Shown: positions 43,401 to 52,224, numbered from the stretch's first letter. The stretch: 64,000 bases of DNA from DASVCS01 sp036381495 (GCA_036381495.1 DASVCS010000147.1:7890-71889), one strand, 5' to 3'. Notes: generated from the sequence alone by a model not told the origin. Translations and numbers: made by a program.

Positions 43401-44419
43401 GTGTCGAGCGCACCCTGGACATCGTCGGGGAGGTATCCGGCCAAGTCATCGCCGCCGGCGAGATCGAAAAGCTGCGCGAGCTTGCCGACCGTCACGCCCT
43501 CGAAGATGCCGAACAGCGTCAGCAACCCGGTCGACGACGGGTTCGACGCCGCGATCTCGAGCGAGATCTCCGCGCTCGGCACCTCGAGCGTCCCGACCAC
43601 GGTGAAGATCGGCCAGTACGTCGGGTTGGCGTCGGCCCACGCCTGGCTCGTCGGCGAGTAGATCCGCAGTCCGACGTCGTGGAAGCGCAGCGCGCCGCCG
43701 AGCGTCTCGTCGATCCCGAGATCGGCCAGCAGGTGGATCCCCGGCACCGGCGCCGGGAGCTGCCAGGGGAACCGTACATCCGCCATCGGCTCGAACGGCG
43801 GGGTCCGCTGGGTCGGCGTCGGCACTACGACCGGCCCCGACAGTCGGACCGGCCCGCCGCCCGGCATCACGCTGCCGAGCATCCCGACCAGTCCGGTCGG
43901 CGCGCACAGCGCGACGAAGTTGAGCCCTGCGGTGATCGCGCCGCCGGTCACGGCGTCCGCCCCTGATTCTGCCGTCGTGATCACGTACGCCGCATCCGAG
44001 AGGACAAGACGGTCGAGCAGGTTCGCAGGCTCCGGCGGGGCTCCGCCGCTCGGTGCCTTGGACACTTTCAACCCCGAATAGAACGGCGGCAGGTCGGGAA
44101 AGCTCTTGCTGAAGCTCCAGTAGTTCGGTCCTGTCGTCTCATCGATGAGGTTGAAGCGTACGGTCACGACCGGCCCATCGGGGCCGGGCGCGGCCGTCGC
44201 CGTGGTGTTCATGTCCGGGACGCCGAGCAGGCTCGCCTTGCCGGTCACGCGCACCATGTCGCCTTCGACCGTACGCACGGCGTCGCGGACCACGATCGGG
44301 GCACCGTTCGTCAGGCGCTCGAGCTGGTCGGCGAAAACAGGACCCGGCACGGCGTCGGCGTCCAGCACGAGCACGCCATTCGTCACGGGCAGCAGTTCGG
44401 TCACTTTCGTCGTGGCCAT
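40445..44419 (-). CDS. 1324-residue protein of unknown function
   Basis: No signal peptide or membrane helix. Long stretches are beta-rich with repeated amphipathic strands (LTVNLGGGFEFLGAPFDVDVAF; VRFDVTLLYVANGAFLSGSM), giving the impression of a large elongated or barrel-like fold, possibly of the DUF6603 kind (uncertain). The last ~110 residues hold about five ~22-residue helical repeats with the pattern AGYxVDEIGxAL / LSPKKLSKTLKKAGF, ending very Lys-rich. Coupled by a 4-bp overlap to the methyltransferase gene. Confidence 0.7.
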   Translation of the reverse strand: MATTKVTELLPVTNGVLVLDADAVPGPVFADQLERLTNGAPIVVRDAVRTVEGDMVRVTGKASLLGVPDMNTTATAAPGPDGPVVTVRFNLIDETTGPNYWSFSKSFPDLPPFYSGLKVSKAPSGGAPPEPANLLDRLVLSDAAYVITTAESGADAVTGGAITAGLNFVALCAPTGLVGMLGSVMPGGGPVRLSGPVVVPTPTQRTPPFEPMADVRFPWQLPAPVPGIHLLADLGIDETLGGALRFHDVGLRIYSPTSQAWADANPTYWPIFTVVGTLEVPSAEISLEIAASNPSSTGLLTLFGIFEGVTVGKLAQLFDLAGGDDLAGYLPDDVQGALDTLDSLSLESIMLQLGAGLKVHAVAMSVGMRDLDTGVLPGFTVRRLRTTFNVADPFGKGRGLTVNLGGGFEFLGAPFDVDVAFPEVAGMARLAESVTVSLDTLFDELGLPAPPTLDIAELRLGVATDGSYSVAAVMAEDPPWTLDLGPVPLTVANVRLLAAHPVKSPATGSLSGLLRPGDAFEFAFAYDTPGDFILRAELPDVKLLDLVRGLTDRPVALPPGFDLEFTDGYVLIQEAGPNLTFQFATTMESLGTVAFEARRVGAGAGGWGFAAGIDLTVPRLSALPGLDTLAPFEAMFRLDQVVLVAASFDDPAFTFPSLAAFNAPTLRTGNLKLPAQAGGVIAGLNAYARWTIDTTSREQKLLRDFLGLEATIGITLQVAADPKQDSWLYASVDTKVQGLALSCQFGGRMRDGKVSLFLTGVLVAEIQKRPVRFDVTLLYVANGAFLSGSMNGTIEFEGLTLSNVALVVGISWEGIPSLGIAASLAVDHFDSSVAIFFDSADPSRSMLAGAVSGLTLKDVLDTFAGDVAPSDVDDVLSHIGLVGTDAFTLDAALADALDNRGLEEIAAAFAPHGIQLPTASSQVVLAVGKKGEHWFLTDMTTMLHYELEKVEDGIRVTLEPQLYVVPQTTAIGGLVFQQGTFLNAALDILAFHAEAKILVKPSRGILADGTVDRVVIGNEALFVIESMDGKRGPRLSIATAGRPEDEDPRLHRPHALIDGRMNLLGLEQSAYFEVSTTSIAFAIDGEIRPGFDYALRGSIGGPTQLGAGGTLNVGVGAIDLGPLGTVDIGTGVTGTLDVGVAGDVSHATFAGGFRYAGREYALPGVDLDVRTAALLSLPEELATLVARELEKLFADAALWAKYVHDGLVAGVEDVGKVLAAVYGASMDQAAQWMKAAGYGVDEIGNALRSGWNASAEAVGSALKGAGYAVDEVGDFLEDAYDLSPKKLSKTLKKAGFSNKKIEKYFKDLGGEFKKYAKKMDPTKW

Positions 44420-44488
44420 GCGGCTTCTCAGTGTTCCGGGGGACTGGAGCGCGTGGTGCGCGAAGCGCGGTATTCGGGGGCGAGGCGG

Positions 44489-45325
44489 TCAGCGCAGGAC
44501 GTAGTCCAGCGCGGTCGCGGCGTGGTCCGATCCATCCCGTGTGTATTTGTACACCTCCACGCAACCCGGCAGGACGCGCGGGTCGCTGACGAGGAAGTAG
44601 TCGTAGGGGTTCGAGTTCGTCGTGTTGATCAGCCCGCTGCGATCGCTGGCGGAGTGCTCGCGGAGCATGGAACTAGCCGCACGTGCTGTCGTCGTATCGC
44701 GCGGTGGGACGTTGAAGTCGCCACCGATGATGATCTCCGCCTCGGCGTATGGTCCGCCGATCTTTTTCCGCGCCGCATCCGCCATCCTGCCCACGTTCGT
44801 GAACATGGTGGACCTGTCGCCCCGAGCGTACATGTTGTGCATGAACCCGAATAGGAAAGGCGCCCCGACGTAGCTCGCGGCGATGAAGGCGAGGCCCCGT
44901 TCATCGGCATGGGTCGGCAGATCGTCCGGGATGGGGATTCACTGCTCCTGGATCCTGTCTGGAGTCAAGAAGTGCGGCCACCATTCCCGCGTCACCGCGT
45001 GCCTTACCACGACACCCGCGTAATCCATATGCACCCACTGCGGATCCCACGCGATGCCGATGTACTCCTGACGCCCCGGCCAATCCCCTCCGACCGTGGT
45101 GCCGACGTCGATGACCACGAGCTCGGTCAGCGCACCGTCCATGGACCGGGCCAACGCCGACAGGTTGTTGCGAACCTGCTCATTCGATGCCAACACCTCG
45201 GTGAAACCCACGACGATGACGTCGCGCCTGAAGGTTCCGATATGTCTGTACAGTTCCGCGAGTGCGTCCGTCTTGGCCGGATTTCCCCTGTAATCTTGCA
45301 GGTTCTGATGGAAGATACGGGTCAT
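44489..45325 (-). pseudogene. endonuclease/exonuclease/phosphatase-fold protein with in-frame TGA
   Basis: GGGAGGAG precedes ATG 45325. The frame starts MTRIFHQNLQDYRGN, with the Glu of GFTEV, and runs to a TGA at 44939-44941 after RIQEQ. The very same frame stays open and homologous after it to 44489: HNMYARGD, GGDFNVPPRD, NPYDYFLVSDP and SDHAATALDYVLR, the Asp-Asn and Asp-His motifs of the DNase I-like superfamily. So the catalytic residues are split by one nonsense codon. If read through it would be a ~278-residue soluble phosphohydrolase or nuclease. Confidence 0.75.
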
Positions 45326-45762
45326 GTCTCCTCCCGGCGTATCGGGTCGTGGGCGCCATTGACGCCGGTGATGGTGTTGCACGGTGTCCGGGCGCAAACG
45401 CCCGGCGCCACCATGGTCCCGATCGGGTCGCATCAGCGGATGCCGGCCGCGGCCGAACGTCTGCCCGGCCGCGCGCGGTGGTGTTCGGTCGGGCGGGCTG
45501 GTGCGCCGGCGAACGGGGATTCGAATCGCACTGTGTCGGGGCCGCAAAATGCAGGGGTATGCAGCGCTGCGCAACCATCCTGGCGCGAGCGCCCGGCAGC
45601 CCGCTCGAAAAGCCGATTGCGAACCCGACCCATGGCGTGAGCCGCTTGTGCCCGACGCACGGTCGACGCACCTTGTGTCGCGCGGACCGGCTGGACTCGG
45701 CACCGGTCGGGCGGAAGCGGATCACCCGAGCCAATGCATCCTTTGCACGAAGGTCGTTCCAG
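45326..45762. other. 437-bp divergent gap without a recognisable gene
   Basis: Separates the interrupted nuclease gene from the hexosaminidase gene. Open frames crossing it are Arg/Pro-rich and without motifs. A GATTCGAATC palindrome (about 45504-45513) is not part of any tRNA-like fold I can draw. Confidence 0.45.
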
Positions 45763-47733
45763 ATGCGCGAGATCGGATCCGTCTTCGAGCAACTCGCCGC
45801 AGCGCTGTGCAGCCGCCTCGTGGATGCAGCGCTGGTCCCGGCGGTGCTCTCGCCCTGCCGCGTCGCCGGGTGCCACGCGACGCAGGCCCTCTTCGCGTGC
45901 GGCCTCGCGCTCTGCTTCGCCTGCGCACCCACCGCCACACCGGAACCGCAGAATTCCGTCATGCCCCGCTACCCGCTGATCCCCTACCCGCGGCAGCTCG
46001 AACCGCGGCCTGGCGCCTTCATGCCGGACACGGCGACGCGGATCGTCCTGCCGGACGGCGCCGACCCACGCATCGCGGCGGCCGCGGAACGCTGGGCGGA
46101 GCGGGTCCGACGAGCCACGGGGCTGGCGATCCGCGTGGTACGGGACGGCGACGTCGCGCGCCGCAGCGCTGCGGGCAAGGACCGGCCGGCCGTTGCACCA
46201 CCCGCCGCGACCGACGCCGCCGCGCGGTCGACCCGGCGCGTCGCGTCAGCCGACAGTGCCCCCGCCACCCCCGCCGGCGACATCGTCCTGATCCTCGACC
46301 CCGCCGCTTCCGCGGCGGACGCGGAAGGCTACCGCCTCTCCGTCACGCCGGCCGGCGTCACCCTCGCGGCCGCGGACCCGGCCGGCCTCTTCTACGGCCT
46401 CCAGACGCTGCGCCAGCTCCTTCCGGCCGCCATCGAGACCGGCGATGGCGTGGCCACCCTCGGCGCCGGCGGCGAGAGCGCAGACCCGAGCGCCCGGGGC
46501 CGCGGCGCCCGCGCCACCGGTGTCGTGACCGCGGCGCCGTCGTCGCCTCCGACCCGCTGGTCGATCCCCGCCGTCGAGATCGAAGACGCCCCCCGCTTCC
46601 CCTACCGCGGCATGCACCTCGACGTCGGCCGCCATTTCTTCCCCGTCGCGTTCATCAAGAAGTACCTCGACCTCATGGCGCTCTACCGCTTCAACACCTT
46701 CCACTGGCACCTGACGGAAGACCAGGGGTGGCGCATCGAGATCGAGAAGTACCCGCGCCTCACGGAGGTGGGCGCGTGCCGGAAGGAGACCGTGGTCGGG
46801 AAGAACACCGACCCCTACATCGGCGATGGGGAGCGCTACTGCGGCTTCTACACGCAGGACGAGATCCGCGACGTCGTCGCCTACGCGCGCGATCGCTTCA
46901 TCACGATCATCCCCGAGATCGAGATGCCGGGCCATTCGACGGCCGCGCTCGCGGCCTACCCCGAATTGGCATGCTCGCCCGGGCCGTTCGAGGTCGCGAC
47001 CACCTGGGGCGTCTTCGAGGATATTTACTGCCCGAGCGAGCGGACGTTCGCCTTCCTCGAAGACGTGCTGACCGAAGTCATCGCGCTCTTCCCGGGCGAG
47101 TACGTCCACATCGGCGGCGATGAAGCGCCGAAGGCGGCCTGGGAGGCGAGCGACCTCGCGCAACGGATCATCCGGCGCGAAGGATTGGCCGACGAGGCCG
47201 AACTCCAGAGCTGGTTCATCCGCCGCATCGAGCGGTTCCTGCACGCGCACGGCCGGCGGCTCATCGGCTGGGACGAGATCCTCGAAGGCGGCCTCCCGCC
47301 GGACGCGACGGTCATGTCATGGCGCGGGATGGAGGGCGGGATCGAGGCCGCGCGCCAGGGCCACGACGTCGTGATGACGCCGACCAGCCACCTCTACTTC
47401 GACTATTACCAGGGCGACCCGGCCGAGGAGCCGCTCGCGATCGGCGGCTACACGCCACTCGACAAGGTCTACGCCTTCGAGCCGGTGCCGCCCGGGCTGA
47501 CGCCCGCCGAGGCGGCGCACATCCTGGGCGCGCAGGGGAACGTGTGGACCGAGTACATGAAGACGCCCGAGCAGGTCGAGTACATGGTCTTCCCGCGCCT
47601 GCTCGCGCTCGCCGAGGTCGTGTGGTCGCCGCGCGAGGCCCGGGAGTGGGACGGGTTCATGCGACGTCTCACGGCCCACCTCGAACGGCTGAGATGCCTC
47701 GGGGTGAACTACCGGGAGCCGGGCCAGGGCTAG
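45763..47733 (+). CDS. beta-N-acetylhexosaminidase, glycoside hydrolase family 20
   Basis: About 656 residues. A signal ending in LALCFAC suggests a lipoprotein. The GH20b domain follows (~75-260, with an Ala/Arg-rich insert), then the catalytic barrel: YRGMHLDVGRHFFPVAFIKKYLD, FNTFHWHLTEDQGWRIEI, and HIGGDEAPK with the paired catalytic Asp-Glu (about 452-453). YFDYYQ and GAQGNVWTEY are substrate-site motifs. Releases GlcNAc or GalNAc from chitin or glycan ends, at the cell surface. The TAG stop lies in a GGGCTAGGGCTAG repeat. The exact start is unsure. Confidence 0.9.
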   Translation: MREIGSVFEQLAAALCSRLVDAALVPAVLSPCRVAGCHATQALFACGLALCFACAPTATPEPQNSVMPRYPLIPYPRQLEPRPGAFMPDTATRIVLPDGADPRIAAAAERWAERVRRATGLAIRVVRDGDVARRSAAGKDRPAVAPPAATDAAARSTRRVASADSAPATPAGDIVLILDPAASAADAEGYRLSVTPAGVTLAAADPAGLFYGLQTLRQLLPAAIETGDGVATLGAGGESADPSARGRGARATGVVTAAPSSPPTRWSIPAVEIEDAPRFPYRGMHLDVGRHFFPVAFIKKYLDLMALYRFNTFHWHLTEDQGWRIEIEKYPRLTEVGACRKETVVGKNTDPYIGDGERYCGFYTQDEIRDVVAYARDRFITIIPEIEMPGHSTAALAAYPELACSPGPFEVATTWGVFEDIYCPSERTFAFLEDVLTEVIALFPGEYVHIGGDEAPKAAWEASDLAQRIIRREGLADEAELQSWFIRRIERFLHAHGRRLIGWDEILEGGLPPDATVMSWRGMEGGIEAARQGHDVVMTPTSHLYFDYYQGDPAEEPLAIGGYTPLDKVYAFEPVPPGLTPAEAAHILGAQGNVWTEYMKTPEQVEYMVFPRLLALAEVVWSPREAREWDGFMRRLTAHLERLRCLGVNYREPGQG

Positions 47734-47757
47734 GGCTAGCGCGCGAGCCGCCCACCC

Positions 47758-49041
47758 TCAATCGCGCCGCTTCGCCCTCCGCTCGGGCACGAAGATCGCC
47801 GGCACTTCGATCCTCGCGCCGCCTCTGCGCCGCGAGTCCTCGGCGAGGAAGGCGAGGACGTGGCTCGGCAGCGAGGTCTCGAGCGAGCTCATGATGTCGA
47901 TGTGCTGGCCCGTGGTGAGGTGTTCGTAGAGGGTGCGCAGCAGCTCGAGGTCGCCGCCGCCGTGGCTGTCCGCGGCGGCGGGCAGCGGGATCTCTTCGAC
48001 CAGTAGTTCGTCCTTGCGCCCCGTGAAGTGCGAGACCGCGAGGCGGTTGCGGCGCAGGTCGCCGTTCAGCTCGCCCTTTTCGAAGAGGATCGTGATCTTG
48101 CGCGTGTTGTCCGCCGTGAGCGCGTGCAGTGCGAAGGTCGCGATGATGCCGGACTCGAATTCGAGGGTGACGGTCTGGTTGTCGCAGACGTCGTTGTCGC
48201 ACTTCCAGACGCAGCGGCCGTAGGGCCCCGTGGCGATGGCGCGCTCGCGTTCGGCGAGCGACCGCGTGCCCGGCGCGACGACGTCGAACGGCCATTCCTG
48301 GCGACGGTTCAGGTAGAACTGCGTCGCGCTGTAGAGGCAGTCGGCGCGGTGCGGGCAGTCGATGCAGCGCTCGGTGGCGCCGGCCGGCGCGTTCTCCGGC
48401 GTGAAGTGGGTGAGCGAGCCGAACGACGAGATCGAGCGCACGTGCTGGCCGAGGAGCCAGTAGAGGATGTCGAGGTCGTGCGAGCTCTTGGTGAGGATGA
48501 TCGGTGCGGAGAGATCGGCGCGCCGCCAGTTCCCGCGGACATAGCTGTGGGCGAAGTGCCAGTGCCCGACGTTCTCGGCCAGGTGGATCGCGCGGACGGC
48601 ACCGAGCCGGCCCGAGTCGATGGTCTCCTTGATCCGGCGGAAGAACGGCGCGTACCGCAGCACGTGCGCGACGAAGATGCGGTTGCCGTGCGTCTGCTGG
48701 AGGTCGACGAGCGCGAGGCAGTCGGCGAGGTTCGTCGCGATCGGCTTCTCGAGGACGACGTCGTAGCCGTGGACCGATACGGCGCGGCAGACGTCGAAGT
48801 GCGTCGGGTCCGGCGTGCAGATCAGGACGACATCGGCAAAGCGGGGCACAGCGACCAGCTCGTCGACCGTGGCGAACGCGCGCTGCGCTGGGATCCCGTA
48901 GCGCCGGCGGAACGCGGCGCGCCGGCGCGCGTCCGGCTCGACCACGCCGCGGAGCGCGAAGCCCGTGTCGTGCGTGGCGATCAGGTCGGCGAAGACGCGG
49001 TTGCCGCGGGCGCCCGCGCCGATGATGATGGCATCCTTCAT
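47758..49041 (-). CDS. Gfo/Idh/MocA family oxidoreductase
   Basis: 427 residues. The N-terminal Rossmann fold (AIIIGAGARGNRVFADLI) binds NAD(P); LEKPIATN is the family's EKP motif with the catalytic Lys. A Cys-rich insert (CIDCPHRADC) in the C-terminal domain, plus a CDNDVCDN, is unusual and could bind a metal. The context with a GH20 hexosaminidase suggests amino-sugar or glycan catabolism, though the two genes are convergent. Confidence 0.9.
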   Translation of the reverse strand: MKDAIIIGAGARGNRVFADLIATHDTGFALRGVVEPDARRRAAFRRRYGIPAQRAFATVDELVAVPRFADVVLICTPDPTHFDVCRAVSVHGYDVVLEKPIATNLADCLALVDLQQTHGNRIFVAHVLRYAPFFRRIKETIDSGRLGAVRAIHLAENVGHWHFAHSYVRGNWRRADLSAPIILTKSSHDLDILYWLLGQHVRSISSFGSLTHFTPENAPAGATERCIDCPHRADCLYSATQFYLNRRQEWPFDVVAPGTRSLAERERAIATGPYGRCVWKCDNDVCDNQTVTLEFESGIIATFALHALTADNTRKITILFEKGELNGDLRRNRLAVSHFTGRKDELLVEEIPLPAAADSHGGGDLELLRTLYEHLTTGQHIDIMSSLETSLPSHVLAFLAEDSRRRGGARIEVPAIFVPERRAKRRD

Positions 49042-49125
49042 GGACGCGCGGGACGGGGATCGGCGGTCGCGCGGGTCATTGTCCGGTCCGAGGGAGTGAG
49101 CGCCCGCAAGTTCCCCGCCCGCCCG

Positions 49126-50625
49126 CTACCCGGTGGCCGCGCCCAGGCCGAGCTGCTGCCGCGCCGTGCTCACGCGCTCGACATCGCGGAGCAGGCCGTT
49201 CGACCAGCGGTGGACGTCGTGCGAGAGGACGCGGCTGCGCAGGTGTTTCATGCGCCGGGCGCGTTCTTCTTCGGGCATCCCCAGCGCCGCGTCCAGCGCG
49301 CGGTCCATGTCATCCGGACTGTAGGGGTTCGTGAGCACCACGCCGTCGAGTTCGGCGGCGGCGCCGGCGAACTCGGAGAGGATGACGACGCCGTCGCCGC
49401 CGGTCCGCGTGGCCACGTACTCCTTCGCGACCAGGTTCAGCCCATCGCGGAGCGGCGTGACCCAGAGCACGTCGGCCGCGGTGTAGAACGCGATCAGCTC
49501 TTCGCGGTCGAACGAGCCGTAGAAGTGGATCACCGGCTGCCAGTCGATGGTGCGGAACCGGCCGTTGATGCGGCCGACCGCCTCCTCCGTGAGTCGCCGC
49601 ATCTCCTGGAACTCCTCCATCCCGGTGCGGGTCGGCACCGCGATCTGGACGAACGAGACGTCGCCGTGCCGCTTGGGGTGGCGGTCCAGGAAGCGCTCGA
49701 AGCATTCGAGCCGCTCGAGCGCGCCCTTCACGTAGTCCAGCCGTTCGGCGCTCAGGATCAGTGTCCGCGCGCCCGTCCGCTCGCGGATCTCGCTCGCGCG
49801 CTGACGCGTGGCGGGCGCCTCCGCGATCCCGGCGAAGAACTCGACGTCCACGCCGACCGGGTAGACGCCCAGCGCGATCTCGTGGTCACCGTAACGCAGC
49901 GAGAGCGGGTAGCGCGATACTGCCACGGCCGGGCCGCGATCGATCAGGTCGGTGGCGACGACGGCCGTCGGCCGCGCATCCATGAAGCGCTCCGCCGTGT
50001 TCGCGAAGTTCAGTGCGTACGACGGGATGTGGAAGCCGATCAGGTCCAGGTGCAGCAGCCCGTCGAGCAGTTCTTCGCGCCACGGGATCACGCCGAAGAT
50101 GTCGGGCGGCGGAAACGTGGTGTGCAGGAAGAGCGCGACCGTCACGTCCGGCCGCCGGCGCTTGATCATCTTCGGCGCCAGCATCAGGTGGAAGTCGTTG
50201 ACCCAGATGAGCGCGCCCGGCGCCGCCTCCTCGCACGCCGCGGCGGCGAACGCGTCGTTCACCCGCAGGTACGTCTCCCACGAGGCGTGCGTGAAGCGCG
50301 CGCGGTCGAGCATCGAGAAGAGGACCGGCCAGATCGCGGTCGAGGTGAAGTCGTAGTAGAACCGCCGCGCCTCCTCGGGGTCCAACCCGATGCGGCGCAC
50401 GGTGTACGCCTCCGGGTCGTCGGGCGAGGGGACGCGGATCTCGGGCGCGAAGGCGGCGCCGGCCTCGCGCTCGGCCCAGGCGATCCAGGTGCCGCGTTTC
50501 TCGCGCATCACGGCGTCCAGCGTGGTGAATACGCCGTTCGTCTTGCGCCGCAGTTCGGTGCCTTCCGGTGTCTCGATCTCCGCGTACGGCTCCCTGTGGG
50601 ACAGGATGATGAAGTCACTCGCCAT
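49126..50625 (-). CDS. ggpS: glucosylglycerol-phosphate synthase (GT20)
   Basis: 499 residues. Transfers glucose from a nucleotide sugar to glycerol-3-phosphate. It belongs to the trehalose-phosphate synthase fold (SAERLDYVKG, TPLRDGLNLVAKEYV, LSEFAGAAAEL), but the N-terminus FIILSHREPYAEIETPEG, the GTWIAWAE loop and GFHIPSYALNFANTAERF follow the cyanobacterial GgpS pattern rather than the OtsA pattern, in which an NR motif and GGLA occupy these places. It overlaps the upstream phosphatase gene by 11 bp. Makes the precursor of the salt-protectant glucosylglycerol. OtsA remains the fallback reading. Confidence 0.8.
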   Translation of the reverse strand: MASDFIILSHREPYAEIETPEGTELRRKTNGVFTTLDAVMREKRGTWIAWAEREAGAAFAPEIRVPSPDDPEAYTVRRIGLDPEEARRFYYDFTSTAIWPVLFSMLDRARFTHASWETYLRVNDAFAAAACEEAAPGALIWVNDFHLMLAPKMIKRRRPDVTVALFLHTTFPPPDIFGVIPWREELLDGLLHLDLIGFHIPSYALNFANTAERFMDARPTAVVATDLIDRGPAVAVSRYPLSLRYGDHEIALGVYPVGVDVEFFAGIAEAPATRQRASEIRERTGARTLILSAERLDYVKGALERLECFERFLDRHPKRHGDVSFVQIAVPTRTGMEEFQEMRRLTEEAVGRINGRFRTIDWQPVIHFYGSFDREELIAFYTAADVLWVTPLRDGLNLVAKEYVATRTGGDGVVILSEFAGAAAELDGVVLTNPYSPDDMDRALDAALGMPEEERARRMKHLRSRVLSHDVHRWSNGLLRDVERVSTARQQLGLGAATG

Positions 50626-51391
50626 CGGTCACCTCCAGCGTCCAGCCGAAGTGTTCGAGCGCTTCCAGGATCCCCGCCGCGCCGTGGCCGTCGGCCAGGT
50701 AGACGTGTGCGCGGCCGTCGATACGTTCACGCAGCGCGGGTTCGCAGTTGCCGACCGCCACGCCCGCGAGTCCGGTGTCGAACAGCGCGAGGTCGTTGAG
50801 CGAATCGCCCGCGACCACGACATCGGTCTCCGGCCGGCGCAGCCATGCGAGCAGCCGCCGCAGCGTGGTGCCCTTGTTGACGCCGGCCGGGAGCACATCC
50901 AGGTAGATGCCGGCGGAGCCGACCAGCTCGACGGGGAGCCCTTCCAGGCGTTCGGCCGCGCGTTCGGCCGCGCCCTCGACATCCCCATCGGCGACGTGGT
51001 ACGAGACGCGGCGCGGCGCCTCGACGTCCTGCTCGGCCAGCCCCGGCACACCGTCGAGCCGGTCGCGGATCGGAGCGGCGCCGGGCCAGTTGCGTCCCAG
51101 CGCCGTCTCGATCTCGGCGATCGGGGCGAAATCCGCGCCATCCACGACCGTGGTCCCGACATCGGCGATCAGCACGTCCGGTCGCGGCAGCCCGGCCTCC
51201 TCCATCAGTTCGCGCGTCGCCGCCACGCACCGGCCGGTCACGTAGATCAGCATCGACTCCGGGATCGCGGCGATCGCGCGCTGGAGGCGCGCGCGCTCGT
51301 CCGCGGTACCCCCGGCGAAGGTGCCATCCAGGTCCGTTGCGAGAACGAGAGAGGTGCGCCGGCCGGCGGCGCTGGGTACGGTCTGCGGCAT
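50615..51391 (-). CDS. HAD phosphatase, sucrose-phosphatase-like (probable glucosylglycerol-phosphate phosphatase)
   Basis: 258 residues. HAD motif I LVLATDLDGTFAGG (nucleophile Asp and acid Asp), motif II YVTGR, the Lys of AGVNKGTTLRRLL, and motif IV VVAGDSLNDLALFD. This is the S6PP/GgpP-type subgroup found as the N-terminal half of fused GgpPS enzymes. Here synthase and phosphatase are separate but overlap, so the pair should complete glucosylglycerol synthesis. ATG 51391 or GTG 51397 can start it; no strong ribosome site is seen. Confidence 0.8.
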   Translation of the reverse strand: MPQTVPSAAGRRTSLVLATDLDGTFAGGTADERARLQRAIAAIPESMLIYVTGRCVAATRELMEEAGLPRPDVLIADVGTTVVDGADFAPIAEIETALGRNWPGAAPIRDRLDGVPGLAEQDVEAPRRVSYHVADGDVEGAAERAAERLEGLPVELVGSAGIYLDVLPAGVNKGTTLRRLLAWLRRPETDVVVAGDSLNDLALFDTGLAGVAVGNCEPALRERIDGRAHVYLADGHGAAGILEALEHFGWTLEVTDGE

Positions 51392-51738
51392 GTGCACGAC
51401 GAGGCGTACTGCGAGGAAAAATCAGCCCTTCGTGAGTGCGGCTCGAACCAACGAAGCTAACGGCGGCCGGCGGGCGATGCAAACCACGGGGTGTGGACCG
51501 TCGTGCTGATGGCCTCCCTTCGGCGCTGCGGCTGGCGGCCGCGCCGGCGACGCGATGCGCCGGTAGATGCGATCCCGAAGGGCACGGCTCGCAACCGCCG
51601 GCCGCGGCGTTCCATCACCGCGGCTTGCCGCGCCGGCCGCGGCCCGACATCTTCGAAAACGGAACCTCCGCGCTCTCTCATGGATACCCCGAGGCGCGCC
51701 GTTCTCCATGCCGCCACCCTCCGGAAGGGATGGATTCC
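51392..51738. other. divergent gap between the ggp operon and a DUF456 gene
   Basis: About 350 bp with promoters for both sides. The open frames here are Arg/Pro-rich extensions and not supported. GGAAGGG at 51723-51729 is the ribosome site of the DUF456 gene. Confidence 0.5.
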
Positions 51739-52224
51739 ATGCTGTCGGCACTCGGCATCGCGGTCATGCTCGTCGCACTGCTGCTGATCCCGTTCGGCCT
51801 TCCCGGCCTCTGGATCATGATCCTCGTCCTGGCCGCGGCGACGTACAGCGGAGAGGTCGGACCGATCGTGCTGGTCACGCTGGCGCTGGTCGCCGCCGGC
51901 GCGGAGCTGGTCGAGTTCCTCCTGGTCAAGCGGTTCAGCGCGCGCTACGGCGGCACGCGGCTCGCCTTCTGGGGCGCGATCATCGGCGGAGTCGCGGGGA
52001 CGATCATCGGCGTGCCGATCCCGATCATCGGCTCCGTCATCGCCGGGATCCTCGGGACCTTCGCCGGTGCGGCCGCCGCCACGCTCTGGCAGACACGCCA
52101 CCTGCCCTCCGCCGCGCGCGTGGGTTGGGGCGTGATGCTCGCGCGGATCTTCGCCGTGGGCGTGAAGACGGCCGCCGGCGTCGGGATCCTGGCCGTGGGC
52201 GCCGCGGCGCTGGTGTTCGCGTGA
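51739..52224 (+). CDS. DUF456 family membrane protein
   Basis: 161 residues with four to five membrane helices; the Gly-rich segment AIIGGVAGTIIGVPIPIIGSVIAGILGTFAGA is the hallmark of DUF456, often annotated as a small multi-helix protein of unknown role. ATG 51739 is 10 nt after GGAAGG; ATG 51730 is also possible and adds three residues. Confidence 0.85.
   Translation: MLSALGIAVMLVALLLIPFGLPGLWIMILVLAAATYSGEVGPIVLVTLALVAAGAELVEFLLVKRFSARYGGTRLAFWGAIIGGVAGTIIGVPIPIIGSVIAGILGTFAGAAAATLWQTRHLPSAARVGWGVMLARIFAVGVKTAAGVGILAVGAAALVFA

Noticed and set aside
44939..44941. The TGA as a selenocysteine codon
   Set aside because: No selenocysteine-insertion-like hairpin is evident right after it, and the residue would lie in a surface loop between EEP motifs, not at a catalytic position.
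45495..45525. Possible tRNA arm around GATTCGAATC
   Set aside because: No acceptor, D or anticodon stems can be drawn around it; it is a simple palindrome.
49126..51391. Straight otsA/otsB assignment
   Set aside because: N-terminal motifs of the synthase follow GgpS and the phosphatase subgroup fits GgpP; kept only as the fallback.
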